NCBI GenBank assembly: GCA_963764585.1
Contig: CAVXTB010000003.1
Location: 1,116,001 to 1,180,000, forward strand
DNA from: JAOPZW01 sp963764585
GTDB lineage: Bacteria > Actinomycetota > Thermoleophilia > Solirubrobacterales > Solirubrobacteraceae
DNA length: 64,000 nt
Direction of reading: 5' to 3'
Shown: in pieces, positions 51,186 to 59,226 of the stretch
Position numbering within the stretch: the first letter of the stretch is position 1
Layout: every line of letters starts with the position of its first letter
Translations under genes and position numbers: made by a program
Notes under the pieces: generated by a model
The model's database searches: none
What the model was told of the DNA's origin: nothing
Seen by the model: only the letters and a program-made list of their open reading frames with translations

Positions 51186-51332
51186 GTGCATGAGGAGCGA
51201 GCGGGAGCCCGCGCCGCGTTGATCGCCATCGGCGCCAGCGACGAGCCGCGCAGTGCCGAGATCCGCTGGGGGACGCTGCTCGCCGTGAAGTCGGCGGTCG
51301 CGCACGCGATCGGCCAGCGCCCGCGTCGGTAA
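51186..51332 (+). CDS. Short doubtful ORF after aroH
   Basis: 48 codons from a GTG, in the same frame as aroH beyond its TGA at 51144-51146. The peptide (ARAALIAIGASDEPRSAEI, RWGTLLAVKSAVAHAIGQRP) has normal amino acid composition and no rare codons. It could be a small protein, the end of a decayed gene, or chance. The rest of the gap 51147-51342 holds nothing else I can name. Confidence 0.25.
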   Translation: MHEERAGARAALIAIGASDEPRSAEIRWGTLLAVKSAVAHAIGQRPRR

Positions 51333-51342
51333 GAATGCGGCC

Positions 51343-52440
51343 ATGGCCCTGGAGTTCTCCGAGCGCGTGCGGCGCATCCCCGTCTACCCCGCGGCGGGCG
51401 CGTACGCGCTGCCCGAGGACGTGGCGCTGCTGGCGTCCAACGAGTCGCCGTACCCGCCGTTCCCGGAGGTCGTCGAGGCCGTCACGCGCGTGCTCGGCGG
51501 GCTCAACCGCTACCCGGACCCGACGAACTCGCTGCTGCGCCGCGCGCTGAGCGACCGCTACGGCGTGCCCGCCACGCGCATCGCGATCGGCAACGGCTCC
51601 TGCGACATCCTGCTTGCGGCCGGCGAGGCGCTGCTCGAGCCCGGTGCCGAGATCGTCTACGCGTGGCCGTCGTTCAGCGTCTACCCGCACCTCGCGGCCG
51701 CCTCAGGCGCGACGGCGATCACCGTGCCGCTCAACGACCGCGACGAGCACGATCTCGACGCGCTCGCGGCCGAGATCACCGTCGCGACGCGGCTGGCGAT
51801 CGTCTGCAACCCGAACAACCCGACGTCGACCGCGGTGCCGGCCGACGCGATCGCGGCCTTCCTGGAGCGCGTGCCGCGCCACGTCTGCGTGATCCTCGAC
51901 GAGGCCTACTGCGAGTTCAACACGCTCGACGACCCCGACACGACGCTCGATCTGCTCCCGAAGCACCCCAACCTCGTCCTGCTGCGCACCTTCTCGAAGG
52001 TCTACGGCCTGTGCGGCCTGCGCGTGGGCTTCGGGCTGTGCGGCTCGGAGGAGCTCGTGACCGCCGTCAACCAGGTGCGCCAGCCGTTCTTCTGCAACGC
52101 GGCGGCCCAGGCGGCGGCGATCGAGGCGCTGCGCCACCAGGACGAGGTCACCGCGCGCGTCGAGCGCACGATCATGGCGCGCATCGAGGTCGAGGACGGC
52201 CTGCGCGAGCTGGGGATCGAGCCGGCCGAGTCGCAGGCCAACTTCTGCTGGTTCGACCTGCCCGTGCCCGACGGCGAGGACGCCGCCGAGGTCGAGGCGC
52301 GAGTCGTCACCGGGCTCACCGAGCGCGGCGTGCTGGTGCGCGCCGGCAACGCGCTGGGGCGCGCGGGTGCGCTGCGCGTCACGTACGGCACGCCGGAGCA
52401 GAACGCGCGCTTCCTGGGCGAGCTGGGCGCGCTGATCTAG
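51343..52440 (+). CDS. hisC: Histidinol-phosphate/aromatic aminotransferase (HisC family)
   Basis: 365 residues. Fold type I PLP aminotransferase: LLASNESPYPPFPEVVEAV, LNRYPDPTNSLLRRAL, GNGSCDILLAAGEALL, CNPNNPTSTAVP, VILDEAYCEF and the PLP lysine K219 in TFSKVYGLCGLRVGFG. The family includes histidinol-phosphate and phenylalanine aminotransferases. Its position directly after aroH suggests an aromatic role. No other his gene is in the window, so an aromatic aminotransferase is at least as likely as HisC. Confidence 0.8.
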   Translation: MALEFSERVRRIPVYPAAGAYALPEDVALLASNESPYPPFPEVVEAVTRVLGGLNRYPDPTNSLLRRALSDRYGVPATRIAIGNGSCDILLAAGEALLEPGAEIVYAWPSFSVYPHLAAASGATAITVPLNDRDEHDLDALAAEITVATRLAIVCNPNNPTSTAVPADAIAAFLERVPRHVCVILDEAYCEFNTLDDPDTTLDLLPKHPNLVLLRTFSKVYGLCGLRVGFGLCGSEELVTAVNQVRQPFFCNAAAQAAAIEALRHQDEVTARVERTIMARIEVEDGLRELGIEPAESQANFCWFDLPVPDGEDAAEVEARVVTGLTERGVLVRAGNALGRAGALRVTYGTPEQNARFLGELGALI

Positions 52441-52469
52441 GGCCGCGTGCCGCGGCTAGGCTCCCATGG

Positions 52470-53426
52470 ATGTTCGCGACCTCGGGAAACGCCAGGCTTG
52501 CCTACGACGTGAGCGGTGGCGACGGCGGCGCCGACGTCCTGCTCATCCACGCCGGCGTCAACGATCGCCGTAGTTGGCATCACGTCGTCGAGCGCCTCGG
52601 GGCGCGGCATCGCTGCGTGGCCTACGACATGCGCGGCTATGGCGAGACGACGTACGAGCCAGAAGACGACTGGTCGCCGGCCGCCGACGCGATGGCCGTG
52701 GTCGATGACGCCGGCCTGCAGCGGTCGGTCATCGTTGCCTGCTCGATGGGCGGCCAGGCCGCCATCGACCTCACCCTGGCCCACCCCGACCGCGTCGCCG
52801 GCCTGCTGCTCATCGGCACCGCGGTCCGCGGCGCGCCGTATCCCGACCTCACCGAGGGCCCGACCGCCGAGCTGGGCGCCCGGATCGAGGCAGCCGACGC
52901 GGCCGGCGACGTCGACGAGGTCAATCGCTTGGAGACGTGGATGTGGCTCGACGGCCCCGGGGCCGAGGAGGGCCGCGTCACCGGCCCGGCACGCGAGCTG
53001 TTCCTCGACATGAACGGCCAGTCGCTGCGCGCCGCGGACCGCGGCGAGCAGGCCGACCTCCCACCCGCGTGGCCGCGGCTCGGAGAGATCGCGCTACCGG
53101 CGCTCGTCATGGTCGGCCGCCTCGACGCCGAGGAGATCCTGGCGATAGACGTGCAGCTGCCCGACCTCATCCCGGGCGCCCGGCTGCGCTGGCTCGACGG
53201 CGTCGCCCACGTCCCGCACCTCGAGGGCGACCCGACGACGCTCGACGAGATCTCCGCGTTCGTCGACGCGCTGGTCGTAGTGCGCGGGCTGAGCGAGCGC
53301 AGACGGCTCGCTTGCGCTTCCACGCAGGAGCAAGGGGCGGTGCGCCATTGCCGTCGAACGCCAGGATTGCCACACTCGCGCGCTCGGCATGTTCGACCGC
53401 GTCGCGCCCATCTTTCCGGTCCATGA
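52470..53426 (+). CDS. Alpha/beta hydrolase with a run-on C-terminus
   Basis: 318 residues from the ATG at 52470. Alpha/beta hydrolase: DVLLIHAGVNDRRSWHHVVE, YDMRGYGETTY, nucleophile elbow VACSMGGQAA, acid in VMVGRLDAEEI, His in DGVAHVPHLEGDP. The fold should end near residue 272. The last 46 residues are basic and unrelated to the family and overlap the next gene by 38 bases, so the original stop has probably been lost. Confidence 0.78.
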   Translation: MFATSGNARLAYDVSGGDGGADVLLIHAGVNDRRSWHHVVERLGARHRCVAYDMRGYGETTYEPEDDWSPAADAMAVVDDAGLQRSVIVACSMGGQAAIDLTLAHPDRVAGLLLIGTAVRGAPYPDLTEGPTAELGARIEAADAAGDVDEVNRLETWMWLDGPGAEEGRVTGPARELFLDMNGQSLRAADRGEQADLPPAWPRLGEIALPALVMVGRLDAEEILAIDVQLPDLIPGARLRWLDGVAHVPHLEGDPTTLDEISAFVDALVVVRGLSERRRLACASTQEQGAVRHCRRTPGLPHSRARHVRPRRAHLSGP

Positions 53427-53742
53427 CGTCGCCGCCGCGCTTGAGTTCTACGCTCGGCTGGGCTTCGGCGTCCGGACATATGTGGGCGACGATTATGGCT
53501 TCGCATCGCGCGATGGAGTCGAAATCCACCTCGGGCGAGTCGCCGACAGCGATCGCCATCCGGCCGCGGCGTACCTTCACGTCCTCGACGCCGACGCGGT
53601 CGCTGTCGAATGGCGAGCCGCCGGCGGGGAGGTTCACGGGCCGCAGGACACCGAATGGGGCCAACATGAGGGCGCCTTGGTCGATCCCGATGGCAACGTC
53701 ATCCGTTTCGGTTCGCCGATCCGTGCACCTCGACGCGTGTAA
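53389..53742 (+). CDS. VOC/glyoxalase superfamily protein (bleomycin-resistance type)
   Basis: 117 residues. One VOC domain: FDRVAPIFPVHDVAAALEFYARLGFGV, YGFASRDGVEIHLGRV, HVLDADAVAVEWRAAGGEVHGPQ, GALVDPDGNVIRFGSP. Resembles bleomycin-binding proteins that act as dimers by sequestration. Base composition is lower in GC than the neighbours (gattatggcttcgcatcg), suggesting transfer. Substrate is unproven. Confidence 0.8.
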   Translation: MFDRVAPIFPVHDVAAALEFYARLGFGVRTYVGDDYGFASRDGVEIHLGRVADSDRHPAAAYLHVLDADAVAVEWRAAGGEVHGPQDTEWGQHEGALVDPDGNVIRFGSPIRAPRRV

Positions 53743-53891
53743 TCGGTGCGCCTGCCCGGGTCGCGACTCGCGATGGACCCGCCCGTAGGGGCGGCGACAG
53801 CACTCCGTTCGTACCTGGCGGAGCGGCTGAAGGAATAAACCGGCCCAGCCTCCCGTCTACAGCGGCGACGGTCCAACCCCAAGGAGGCGCA

Positions 53892-54356
53892 ATGCTCCAC
53901 GCGAGCCGGCGCGCGATCGCCAGTCGGACCCTCTTGCCGCTGATCGCCGGACTCATGCTCGGAATGGTCGCGACGTCCGCGGCGACGGCGCTGACGGCCC
54001 CCACGCTCACATCGCTGCAGGCGAGGTCAACGAGCTGCACGCAGCCCGGCCCGATCGCGCTCGACAATCGCAGCCACCTGCGGCGATCGGTGTACTGCCC
54101 GAACTTCGTCGCACCGATCTATGGCCGGGGAACCCCCAGCAACCCGTACCGGAGGATCGACATGCTGCGGTCGACGTATAGCTGGTTCGTCTGCCAGGCC
54201 AAGAGCAGCGTCGCCAATCCGCCGTTCGGCGCGGGCCGCAACCACTGGTGGCTGTGGACCGAGGGCGACGACAACCACCGCTACGGGTGGTTCCCGGCGA
54301 ACGCGGTCAAAACCGGCGGTCAGGAGCAGCCGATCCCGGGTGTTCCCTACTGCTGA
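53892..54356 (+). CDS. Secreted hypothetical protein
   Basis: 154 residues with the best ribosome site in the window (aaggagg, seven bases before the ATG). Signal peptide MLHASRRAIASRTLLPLIAG... with hydrophobic core LMLGMVATSAATAL. The mature domain has RIDMLRSTYSWFVCQAKS, NHWWLWTEGDDNHRYGWFPA and NAVKTGG, resembling an SH3-like fold of the kind found in secreted actinobacterial proteins. Four cysteines. Slightly lower GC than the neighbours. Function unknown. Confidence 0.65.
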   Translation: MLHASRRAIASRTLLPLIAGLMLGMVATSAATALTAPTLTSLQARSTSCTQPGPIALDNRSHLRRSVYCPNFVAPIYGRGTPSNPYRRIDMLRSTYSWFVCQAKSSVANPPFGAGRNHWWLWTEGDDNHRYGWFPANAVKTGGQEQPIPGVPYC

Positions 54357-55480
54357 GCCGACCACGGCGTGCCTGCCGGCACGGTGCGCTGCACGGCCCC
54401 GCGCCCGAGGATCTCGACGCTCTGCCCGGGCGCGCAGGCCGCGATGTCGTGGGCCTCGTCGCGCAGCCGCCGTCGCAGGATGGCGAGCGCCGGGAACCCG
54501 AGGATCGCCGGGATGCTGAGCAGCAGCCCGCGGTAGGCGATGACGGCGACCGCGGCGTCGGCGGGATCGACGCCGTACAGCACGAGCGTCCCGATCAGGC
54601 CGCCGTCGACGCCGCCGATGCCGCCGGGGATCGGGATCAGGCTGCCGAGCTGGCCCACGAGGTAGGCGACCAGCAGCACGCCGACCGGCGGGATCGGGTT
54701 GCCGAACGCCTTGAAGCACGCGCCGAGCATCGCGACGTCGAAGAGCAGATACGCGGAGGCGCCGACCAGGATCGTCGGCTCGCGGGCGCGCAGGACGGCC
54801 AATGCCTCGTCGACGCCGGTTGCGACGACCTCGGCGGCGGCCACGATCCTGCGGCGCATCGAACGGCGCGCGAGGCCCCCGGCCAGCGCCCGCGCCGCGA
54901 GCGCCAGCGCGACCGCCGCGACGGCCAGCAGCGCGGGGACGAGGCCGAGCAGGATGCTCGGCGAGCCGTGCAGCAGGCCCGTGGCCAGGCCCAGGCCGCC
55001 GAGCGCGAGGAAGGTGACGTTGGCCAGGCTCGTGAGCAGGAAGAACGCGACGGTGCGGCGCGCGATGAAGGCGTTCGGGAGGCCGCCGCGGCGCAGGATC
55101 CAGGCGCCGAGCGCGAGGCCGCCGGCTCCCCCCACCGAGAGGACCGAGTTGGCCGCGAGCTCGGACAGCCCGATCTCGGTGCTCGTGCGCCAGCTCATCC
55201 GCTGGCAGAAGACGCCGCGGAAGACGAGCACGTACCCCGCGCACGAGCCCAGCTGCAGCACCGCGGCGAGCACGATCCACGCGGGTCGCGCGCCGGCGAA
55301 GCGATCGCGCAGCGACCCGAGCCCGGGCACGAGCACGATCAGCGCGGCCACGCCGAGCACGATCGCGACGACGATCAGCAGCGAGCGCCGCAGGTTCGAC
55401 GGCGAGAACTCGTCGGGAAGCGGCTCGGCGTCCTCGAAAGGCTCGATGTACTCGACGGCCAGCGTCTCGCCTGTGCTCAC
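54347..55480 (-). CDS. Flippase-like integral membrane protein (UPF0104/LPG-synthase TM domain family)
   Basis: 377 residues, about eight transmembrane helices. Family signs: GYVLVFRGVFCQRMSWRTST, SELAANSVLSVGGAGGLALGAWIL, AYLVGQLGSLIPIPGGIGGVDGGLIGTLVLYGV in pieces at about 275-310, and VIAYRGLLLSIPAILGF. These proteins resemble the membrane half of lysyl-phosphatidylglycerol synthase, without the synthase domain, and are thought to move lipids. Overlaps the preceding gene end by ten bases. Confidence 0.8.
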   Translation of the reverse strand: MSTGETLAVEYIEPFEDAEPLPDEFSPSNLRRSLLIVVAIVLGVAALIVLVPGLGSLRDRFAGARPAWIVLAAVLQLGSCAGYVLVFRGVFCQRMSWRTSTEIGLSELAANSVLSVGGAGGLALGAWILRRGGLPNAFIARRTVAFFLLTSLANVTFLALGGLGLATGLLHGSPSILLGLVPALLAVAAVALALAARALAGGLARRSMRRRIVAAAEVVATGVDEALAVLRAREPTILVGASAYLLFDVAMLGACFKAFGNPIPPVGVLLVAYLVGQLGSLIPIPGGIGGVDGGLIGTLVLYGVDPADAAVAVIAYRGLLLSIPAILGFPALAILRRRLRDEAHDIAACAPGQSVEILGRGAVQRTVPAGTPWSAQQ

Positions 55481-55526
55481 TGAGTGGGCATGGTCACAGT
55501 TCCACCCTCGCCGCGCCGGGAGCCCT

Positions 55527-55555
55527 GGTCACCCGCGCACCGGTCTGCCACAATC
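55527..55555 (+). promoter_or_regulatory. Candidate promoter of the aroF leader
   Basis: TGGTCA (55527-55532) and CACAAT (55550-55555), 17 bases apart, match sigma-70 hexamers at four of six positions each. Transcription would start around 55562, only a few bases before the leader ATG at 55566. The leader may therefore be translated from a nearly leaderless mRNA, which fits the absence of a ribosome site. Confidence 0.5.
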
Positions 55556-55565
55556 TCGCCTTCGC

Positions 55566-55664
55566 ATGGGCCCCGAGCTCGACAGCGCCACTCCTCGCAA
55601 CAGCGCCGCGCTGTCCGGCTACGGGTACGCCTACGCCTATCGCTACGCCTGGCGATTTAGCTAG
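55566..55664 (+). CDS. Tyr/Trp/Phe-rich leader peptide for aroF attenuation
   Basis: 32 codons. The first 18 residues are ordinary (MGPELDSATPRNSAALSG). The end is strikingly aromatic: YGYAYAYRYAWRFS then TAG, giving five Tyr (19, 21, 23, 25, 27), Trp29 and Phe31 among the last 14 residues. No other frame around it is convincing. It lies 135 bases before the DAHP synthase, the first enzyme of aromatic synthesis, with inverted repeats between. Ribosome stalling at these codons would report scarcity of all three end products. Aromatic-rich leaders before aro genes are known in actinobacteria (aroR of Corynebacterium). Confidence 0.8.
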   Translation: MGPELDSATPRNSAALSGYGYAYAYRYAWRFS

Positions 55665-55750
55665 GCGCTCGGCTCGCCCGCTGCAACACGCGGGTGCCGC
55701 ATACGGCCAGCCAGTGGCCGAGCGCCGTTCTCACGGGGCGTTCACGCCCC
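55665..55750 (+). promoter_or_regulatory. Attenuator-like hairpins after the leader peptide
   Basis: GCGCTCGGC (55665-55673), directly after the leader stop, pairs perfectly with GCCGAGCGC (55717-55725). Inside are CCCGC/GCGGG (55677-55694) and an alternative GGCC/GGCC hairpin (55705-55719) that competes for part of the right arm. A last hairpin GGGGCG-TTCA-CGCCCC (55735-55750) precedes aroF and could be the terminator, though no T-tract follows. Mutually exclusive pairing is the expected layout of an attenuator. Confidence 0.5.
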
Positions 55751-55799
55751 GAAGCACCAGCACTCGTATCGTTCCAGGAGCAGCAGAAAGGCCTCGACC

Positions 55800-56828
55800 A
55801 TGATGATCGTGATGAAGCAGACGGCGACGGAGGACGAGATCCGCGCCGTCATCGACCGAATCGAGTCCGTCGGCGCGCGCGCCCACCCGAGCAGGGGCGA
55901 CGAGGTGACCGTCATCGGCGCCATCGGCGACCGCGAGCACATCGCTCGACTCGAGCTGGAAGGCACGCCGGGCGTCGACCGCGTCGTGCCCATCCTCAAG
56001 CCCTACAAGCTCGCCAGCTCGCAGCTCAGACACGGCGAGCGAACGGTGCTCGACATCGCCGGGCGCAAGATCGGCGGCGAGCACTTCGCGCTCATCGCGG
56101 GCCCGTGCACCGTCGAGTCGCGCGACCAGACGCTCACGACCGCGCACGCCGTCGCCGCGGCGGGCGCGACGATGCTGCGCGGCGGCGCCTACAAGCCGCG
56201 CACGAGCCCGTACGCCTTCCAGGGCCTCGGCCAGGAGGGTCTGCGGATGCTCGCCGAGGCCAAGGCCGAGACCGGCCTGCCCATCGTGACCGAGCTCATG
56301 GACACGCGCGACCTCGACGCCGTCCTCGAGGTGGCCGACGTCGTCCAGATCGGCGCGCGCAACATGCAGAACTACCCGCTGCTGGCCGAGATCGGCCGCG
56401 CCGGATGCCCGGCGCTCATCAAGCGCGGCCTCTCGAACACGCTCGAGGAGCTGCTGATGGCCGCCGAGTACATCCTCAAGGAGGGCAACGAGGCGGTCAT
56501 GCTCTGCGAGCGCGGCATCCGCACGTTCGAGACGGCGTACCGCTTCACGCTGGACCTCACCGCCGTGCCGGTGCTCAAGGAGCTCAGCCACCTGCCCGTG
56601 GTCGTCGATCCCAGCCACGCGGCCGGGCGGCGCGACCTCGTCGAGCCGCTCAGCCTGGCCGCCGCTGCGGTCGGCGCCGACGGGATCATCGTCGAGGTCC
56701 ACCCCGAGCCCGAGCAGGCGATCTGCGACGGCCCGCAGGCGCTGCGCACCGACGACTTCGCCGCCTATGCCGCCCGCGTGCAGGCGGCGGCCGCGGTGGC
56801 GGGCAAGGCCGCCTTCGTCAGCGCTTGA
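55800..56828 (+). CDS. aroF: 3-deoxy-D-arabino-heptulosonate-7-phosphate synthase (type I, AroF/KDOPS-like)
   Basis: 342 residues; ATG codons at 55800, 55803 and 55812 are all possible. An N-terminal ferredoxin-like regulatory domain (residues 10-75, VIDRIESVGARAHPSRGDEVTVIG) precedes the barrel: ALIAGPCTVES, LRGGAYKPRTSPYAFQGLG, VTELMDTRDLDAVLEVADVVQIGARNMQN in pieces, ALIKRG, VVVDPSHAAGRR. Condenses PEP and erythrose-4-phosphate. The extra domain allows feedback by Tyr or Phe. First structural gene after the aromatic leader; its stop overlaps the tyrA TTG. Confidence 0.93.
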   Translation: MMIVMKQTATEDEIRAVIDRIESVGARAHPSRGDEVTVIGAIGDREHIARLELEGTPGVDRVVPILKPYKLASSQLRHGERTVLDIAGRKIGGEHFALIAGPCTVESRDQTLTTAHAVAAAGATMLRGGAYKPRTSPYAFQGLGQEGLRMLAEAKAETGLPIVTELMDTRDLDAVLEVADVVQIGARNMQNYPLLAEIGRAGCPALIKRGLSNTLEELLMAAEYILKEGNEAVMLCERGIRTFETAYRFTLDLTAVPVLKELSHLPVVVDPSHAAGRRDLVEPLSLAAAAVGADGIIVEVHPEPEQAICDGPQALRTDDFAAYAARVQAAAAVAGKAAFVSA

Positions 56829-57925
56829 TCGTCGCCGTCGTCGGAGTCGGGCTGATCGGCGGCTCGGTCGGCATGGCCGCCCGCAGCCGACTCGGCGCGA
56901 CGGTGCGCGGGTTCGACCCGCGCGCCGACGAGGCCGTGGCCCGCGGCGCGATCCACAGCGCGCACAAGCACCTCGGCGACGCGCTCGACGGCGCCGACGC
57001 GGTCTTCGTCGCCGTCCCGGTCGACCGGCTCGCCGAGACCGTGCGCACCGTGCTCGCGCAGGCGCCGCGCAGCTGCGTGGTCACCGACGTCGGCTCCACC
57101 AAGCGGACGGTCATCGACGCCGCGAGCGACCCGCGCTTCGTCGGCGGCCACCCGCTGGCCGGCTCGGAGGCCTCCGGCGTCGAGCACGCCCGCGAGGACC
57201 TCTTCGACGGTGCCACCTGGTACCTGACGCCGACCGCGACGACGCAGGGCACGCTGCTCGAGCGCCTGCACCGGCTCCTCACCGGCCTCGGCGCGCGGCC
57301 CGAGGTGATCGACGCCGACGTCCACGACCGCGTGATGGCCGCCGTCAGCCACCTGCCGCACGTACTCGCCAACGTCCTCGTGACGCAGGCGACCGAGGCG
57401 CTCGGCACCGAGCGCCCGCCCGCCACCGGCCCGAGCTTCCGCGACGCCACGCGCGTCGCCGGCGCCAACCCGGCGCTCTGGGGCGCGATCTACCACGCCA
57501 ACCGCGACGCGCTGAGCGAGGCGCTCGACGGCGCCATCGCCGAGCTGCAGCGCGTGCGCGCGGAGGTCGGCGGCGGCGCCGACCTCACCGCCTGGCAGGA
57601 GCGCGCGGCGGCCCGCCGCCGCGACCTGCTCGAGGCCGGCCTGGGCCCCGGCGCGCTGCACGAGCTGCGCGTCGCCGTCCCCAACCGCCCGGGCGTCATC
57701 GCCGAGATCGCGCTGACCCTCGGGCGCGCAGGCATCAACATCTCCGACATGGCCCTCAGCCCGTCGCCCGACAACAGCCAGGGCGAGATCGCGCTGTGGG
57801 TGCCCGACGCAAGCGCGGACGAGGCGACGAGGCTCGTCGGCGGGCTGGGGTTCGCGGTGATCGCGTCCCCGTCCACACTCGAGCCGGGCACAAAGCCGCC
57901 AGGAGGGGGGACCCCGTGGGCCTGA
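56825..57925 (+). CDS. tyrA: Prephenate dehydrogenase with C-terminal ACT domain
   Basis: 366 residues from a TTG that overlaps the aroF stop. NAD-binding GVGLIGGS (residues 7-14), VTDVGSTKRTVI, FVGGHPLAGSEASGVEHA, VMAAVSHLPHVLANVL and the DATRVAGANPALWGAIYHAN segment. The C-terminus is an ACT domain (RVAVPNRPGVIAEIALTLGR, AGINISDMAL), usually binding Tyr for inhibition. Converts prephenate to 4-hydroxyphenylpyruvate. Overlaps aroA by ten bases. Confidence 0.92.
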   Translation: MIVAVVGVGLIGGSVGMAARSRLGATVRGFDPRADEAVARGAIHSAHKHLGDALDGADAVFVAVPVDRLAETVRTVLAQAPRSCVVTDVGSTKRTVIDAASDPRFVGGHPLAGSEASGVEHAREDLFDGATWYLTPTATTQGTLLERLHRLLTGLGARPEVIDADVHDRVMAAVSHLPHVLANVLVTQATEALGTERPPATGPSFRDATRVAGANPALWGAIYHANRDALSEALDGAIAELQRVRAEVGGGADLTAWQERAAARRRDLLEAGLGPGALHELRVAVPNRPGVIAEIALTLGRAGINISDMALSPSPDNSQGEIALWVPDASADEATRLVGGLGFAVIASPSTLEPGTKPPGGGTPWA

Positions 57926-59217
57926 TCGTCCGCGTCGCCCCCGCCGAGCGCCTGCGCGGCGACCTGCGCCCGCCGACCGACAAGTCGATCTCCCACCGTG
58001 CGGCGATCTTCGGCGCGATGGCCGCCGAGCCCATGCGCATCCGCGGCTTCCTCGACGCCGCCGACACGAACTCGACGCTCGCCGCCGTGCAGCGCCTCGG
58101 GGCGCTCGTGCAGATCGGCGCCGACGAGGTGCTCGTGCGCGGCACCGGCCTACGCGACGCGGCGGTCACCGAGGAGCCGATCGACGTCGGCAACGCCGGC
58201 ACGCTCATGCGCCTGCTGCCCGGCTGGCTGGCCGCGCAGGAGGGGCGCACCTACACGCTCGACGGCGACGCGTCGATCCGCCGGCGTCCGGTGGACCGCA
58301 TCGCCGAGCCGCTCAGGCTGATGGGCGCCGAGATCACCGCGACCGACGGGCGCCTGCCGCCGTTCACGATCGCCGGCGCCGCGCTGCACTCGATCCACTA
58401 CGAGCTGCCGGTCGCCAGCGCGCAGGTCAAGTCGTGCGTGCTGCTGGCCGCGCTCACCGCCGACGGCGCCACCACGGTCTCCGAGCCCGCGCCCAGCCGC
58501 GACCACACCGAGCGCATGCTGGCCGCCGCCGGCGTGACCATCCACCGCAACGGTCGCCACGTCACCGCGGTCGGCACCGACGAGCTGACCTTCGACGAGA
58601 TCGTCGTGCCCGGCGACGCCTCGAGCGCCGCCTTCGCCATCGCCGCGGGCGTGCTCGTGCCCGGCTCGCGCCTGCTGCTGCGCGGCGTCGGCGTCAACTG
58701 GACGCGCTGCGGCTTCGTGCGGATCGTCGAGCGCATGGGCGGCATCGTCATCGGCGACCTCGAGGACGAGCCGGGCGACGAGGTGATCGCGACCGAGCCG
58801 GTCTCAGACCTCGACGTGACCGCCGGCCCGCTCGTCGGCACCGTCGTCGAGCCCGAGGAGGTCCCCCTGGCGATCGACGAGCTGCCGCTCGTCGCGCTGC
58901 TCGGGTGCTTCGCCGAGGGCGAGACCGTCGTGCGCGGCGCCCAGGAGCTGCGCCTGAAGGAGTCCGACCGCATCGCGACCGTCGTCGACGGCCTGCGCGG
59001 CCTGGGCGCGACGATCGAGGCCACCGACGACGGCTTCGCGGTCACCGGGACCGGCGGCCTGCGCGGCGGGCGCATCGCCTCGCACGGCGACCACCGGCTG
59101 GCGATGCTCGGCGCGATCGCCGGCCTGGCCTCGCGCGAGGGCGTGGAGGTCGACGGGATGGAGGCCGCGGAGGTCTCCTATCCTCGCTTCATGGACGACG
59201 TGGCTAGGCTGATGTAG
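57916..59217 (+). CDS. aroA: 5-enolpyruvylshikimate-3-phosphate synthase
   Basis: 433 residues from the GTG at 57916, behind GGAGGGGGG. Shikimate-3-phosphate and PEP binding motifs: LRPPTDKSISHRAAI (K23), IDVGNAGTLMRLLPGWL, SIRRRPVDRIAEPLRLMGA, LPVASAQVKSCVLLAAL, IDELPLVALLGCFAEG, RLKESDRIATVV and SHGDHRLAM. Sixth step of the shikimate pathway. The 24 bases around its start are identical to those around the folP start. Confidence 0.94.
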   Translation: MGLIVRVAPAERLRGDLRPPTDKSISHRAAIFGAMAAEPMRIRGFLDAADTNSTLAAVQRLGALVQIGADEVLVRGTGLRDAAVTEEPIDVGNAGTLMRLLPGWLAAQEGRTYTLDGDASIRRRPVDRIAEPLRLMGAEITATDGRLPPFTIAGAALHSIHYELPVASAQVKSCVLLAALTADGATTVSEPAPSRDHTERMLAAAGVTIHRNGRHVTAVGTDELTFDEIVVPGDASSAAFAIAAGVLVPGSRLLLRGVGVNWTRCGFVRIVERMGGIVIGDLEDEPGDEVIATEPVSDLDVTAGPLVGTVVEPEEVPLAIDELPLVALLGCFAEGETVVRGAQELRLKESDRIATVVDGLRGLGATIEATDDGFAVTGTGGLRGGRIASHGDHRLAMLGAIAGLASREGVEVDGMEAAEVSYPRFMDDVARLM

Positions 59218-59226
59218 GAGCCCTCG

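Larger units (their letters stand above)
55481..55799. other. 319-bp divergent region holding the aroF leader
   Basis: Between the start of the minus-strand flippase-like gene and aroF. It contains a promoter, a 32-codon leader peptide frame and competing hairpins, each listed separately. Nothing else coding is seen. Confidence 0.75.
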
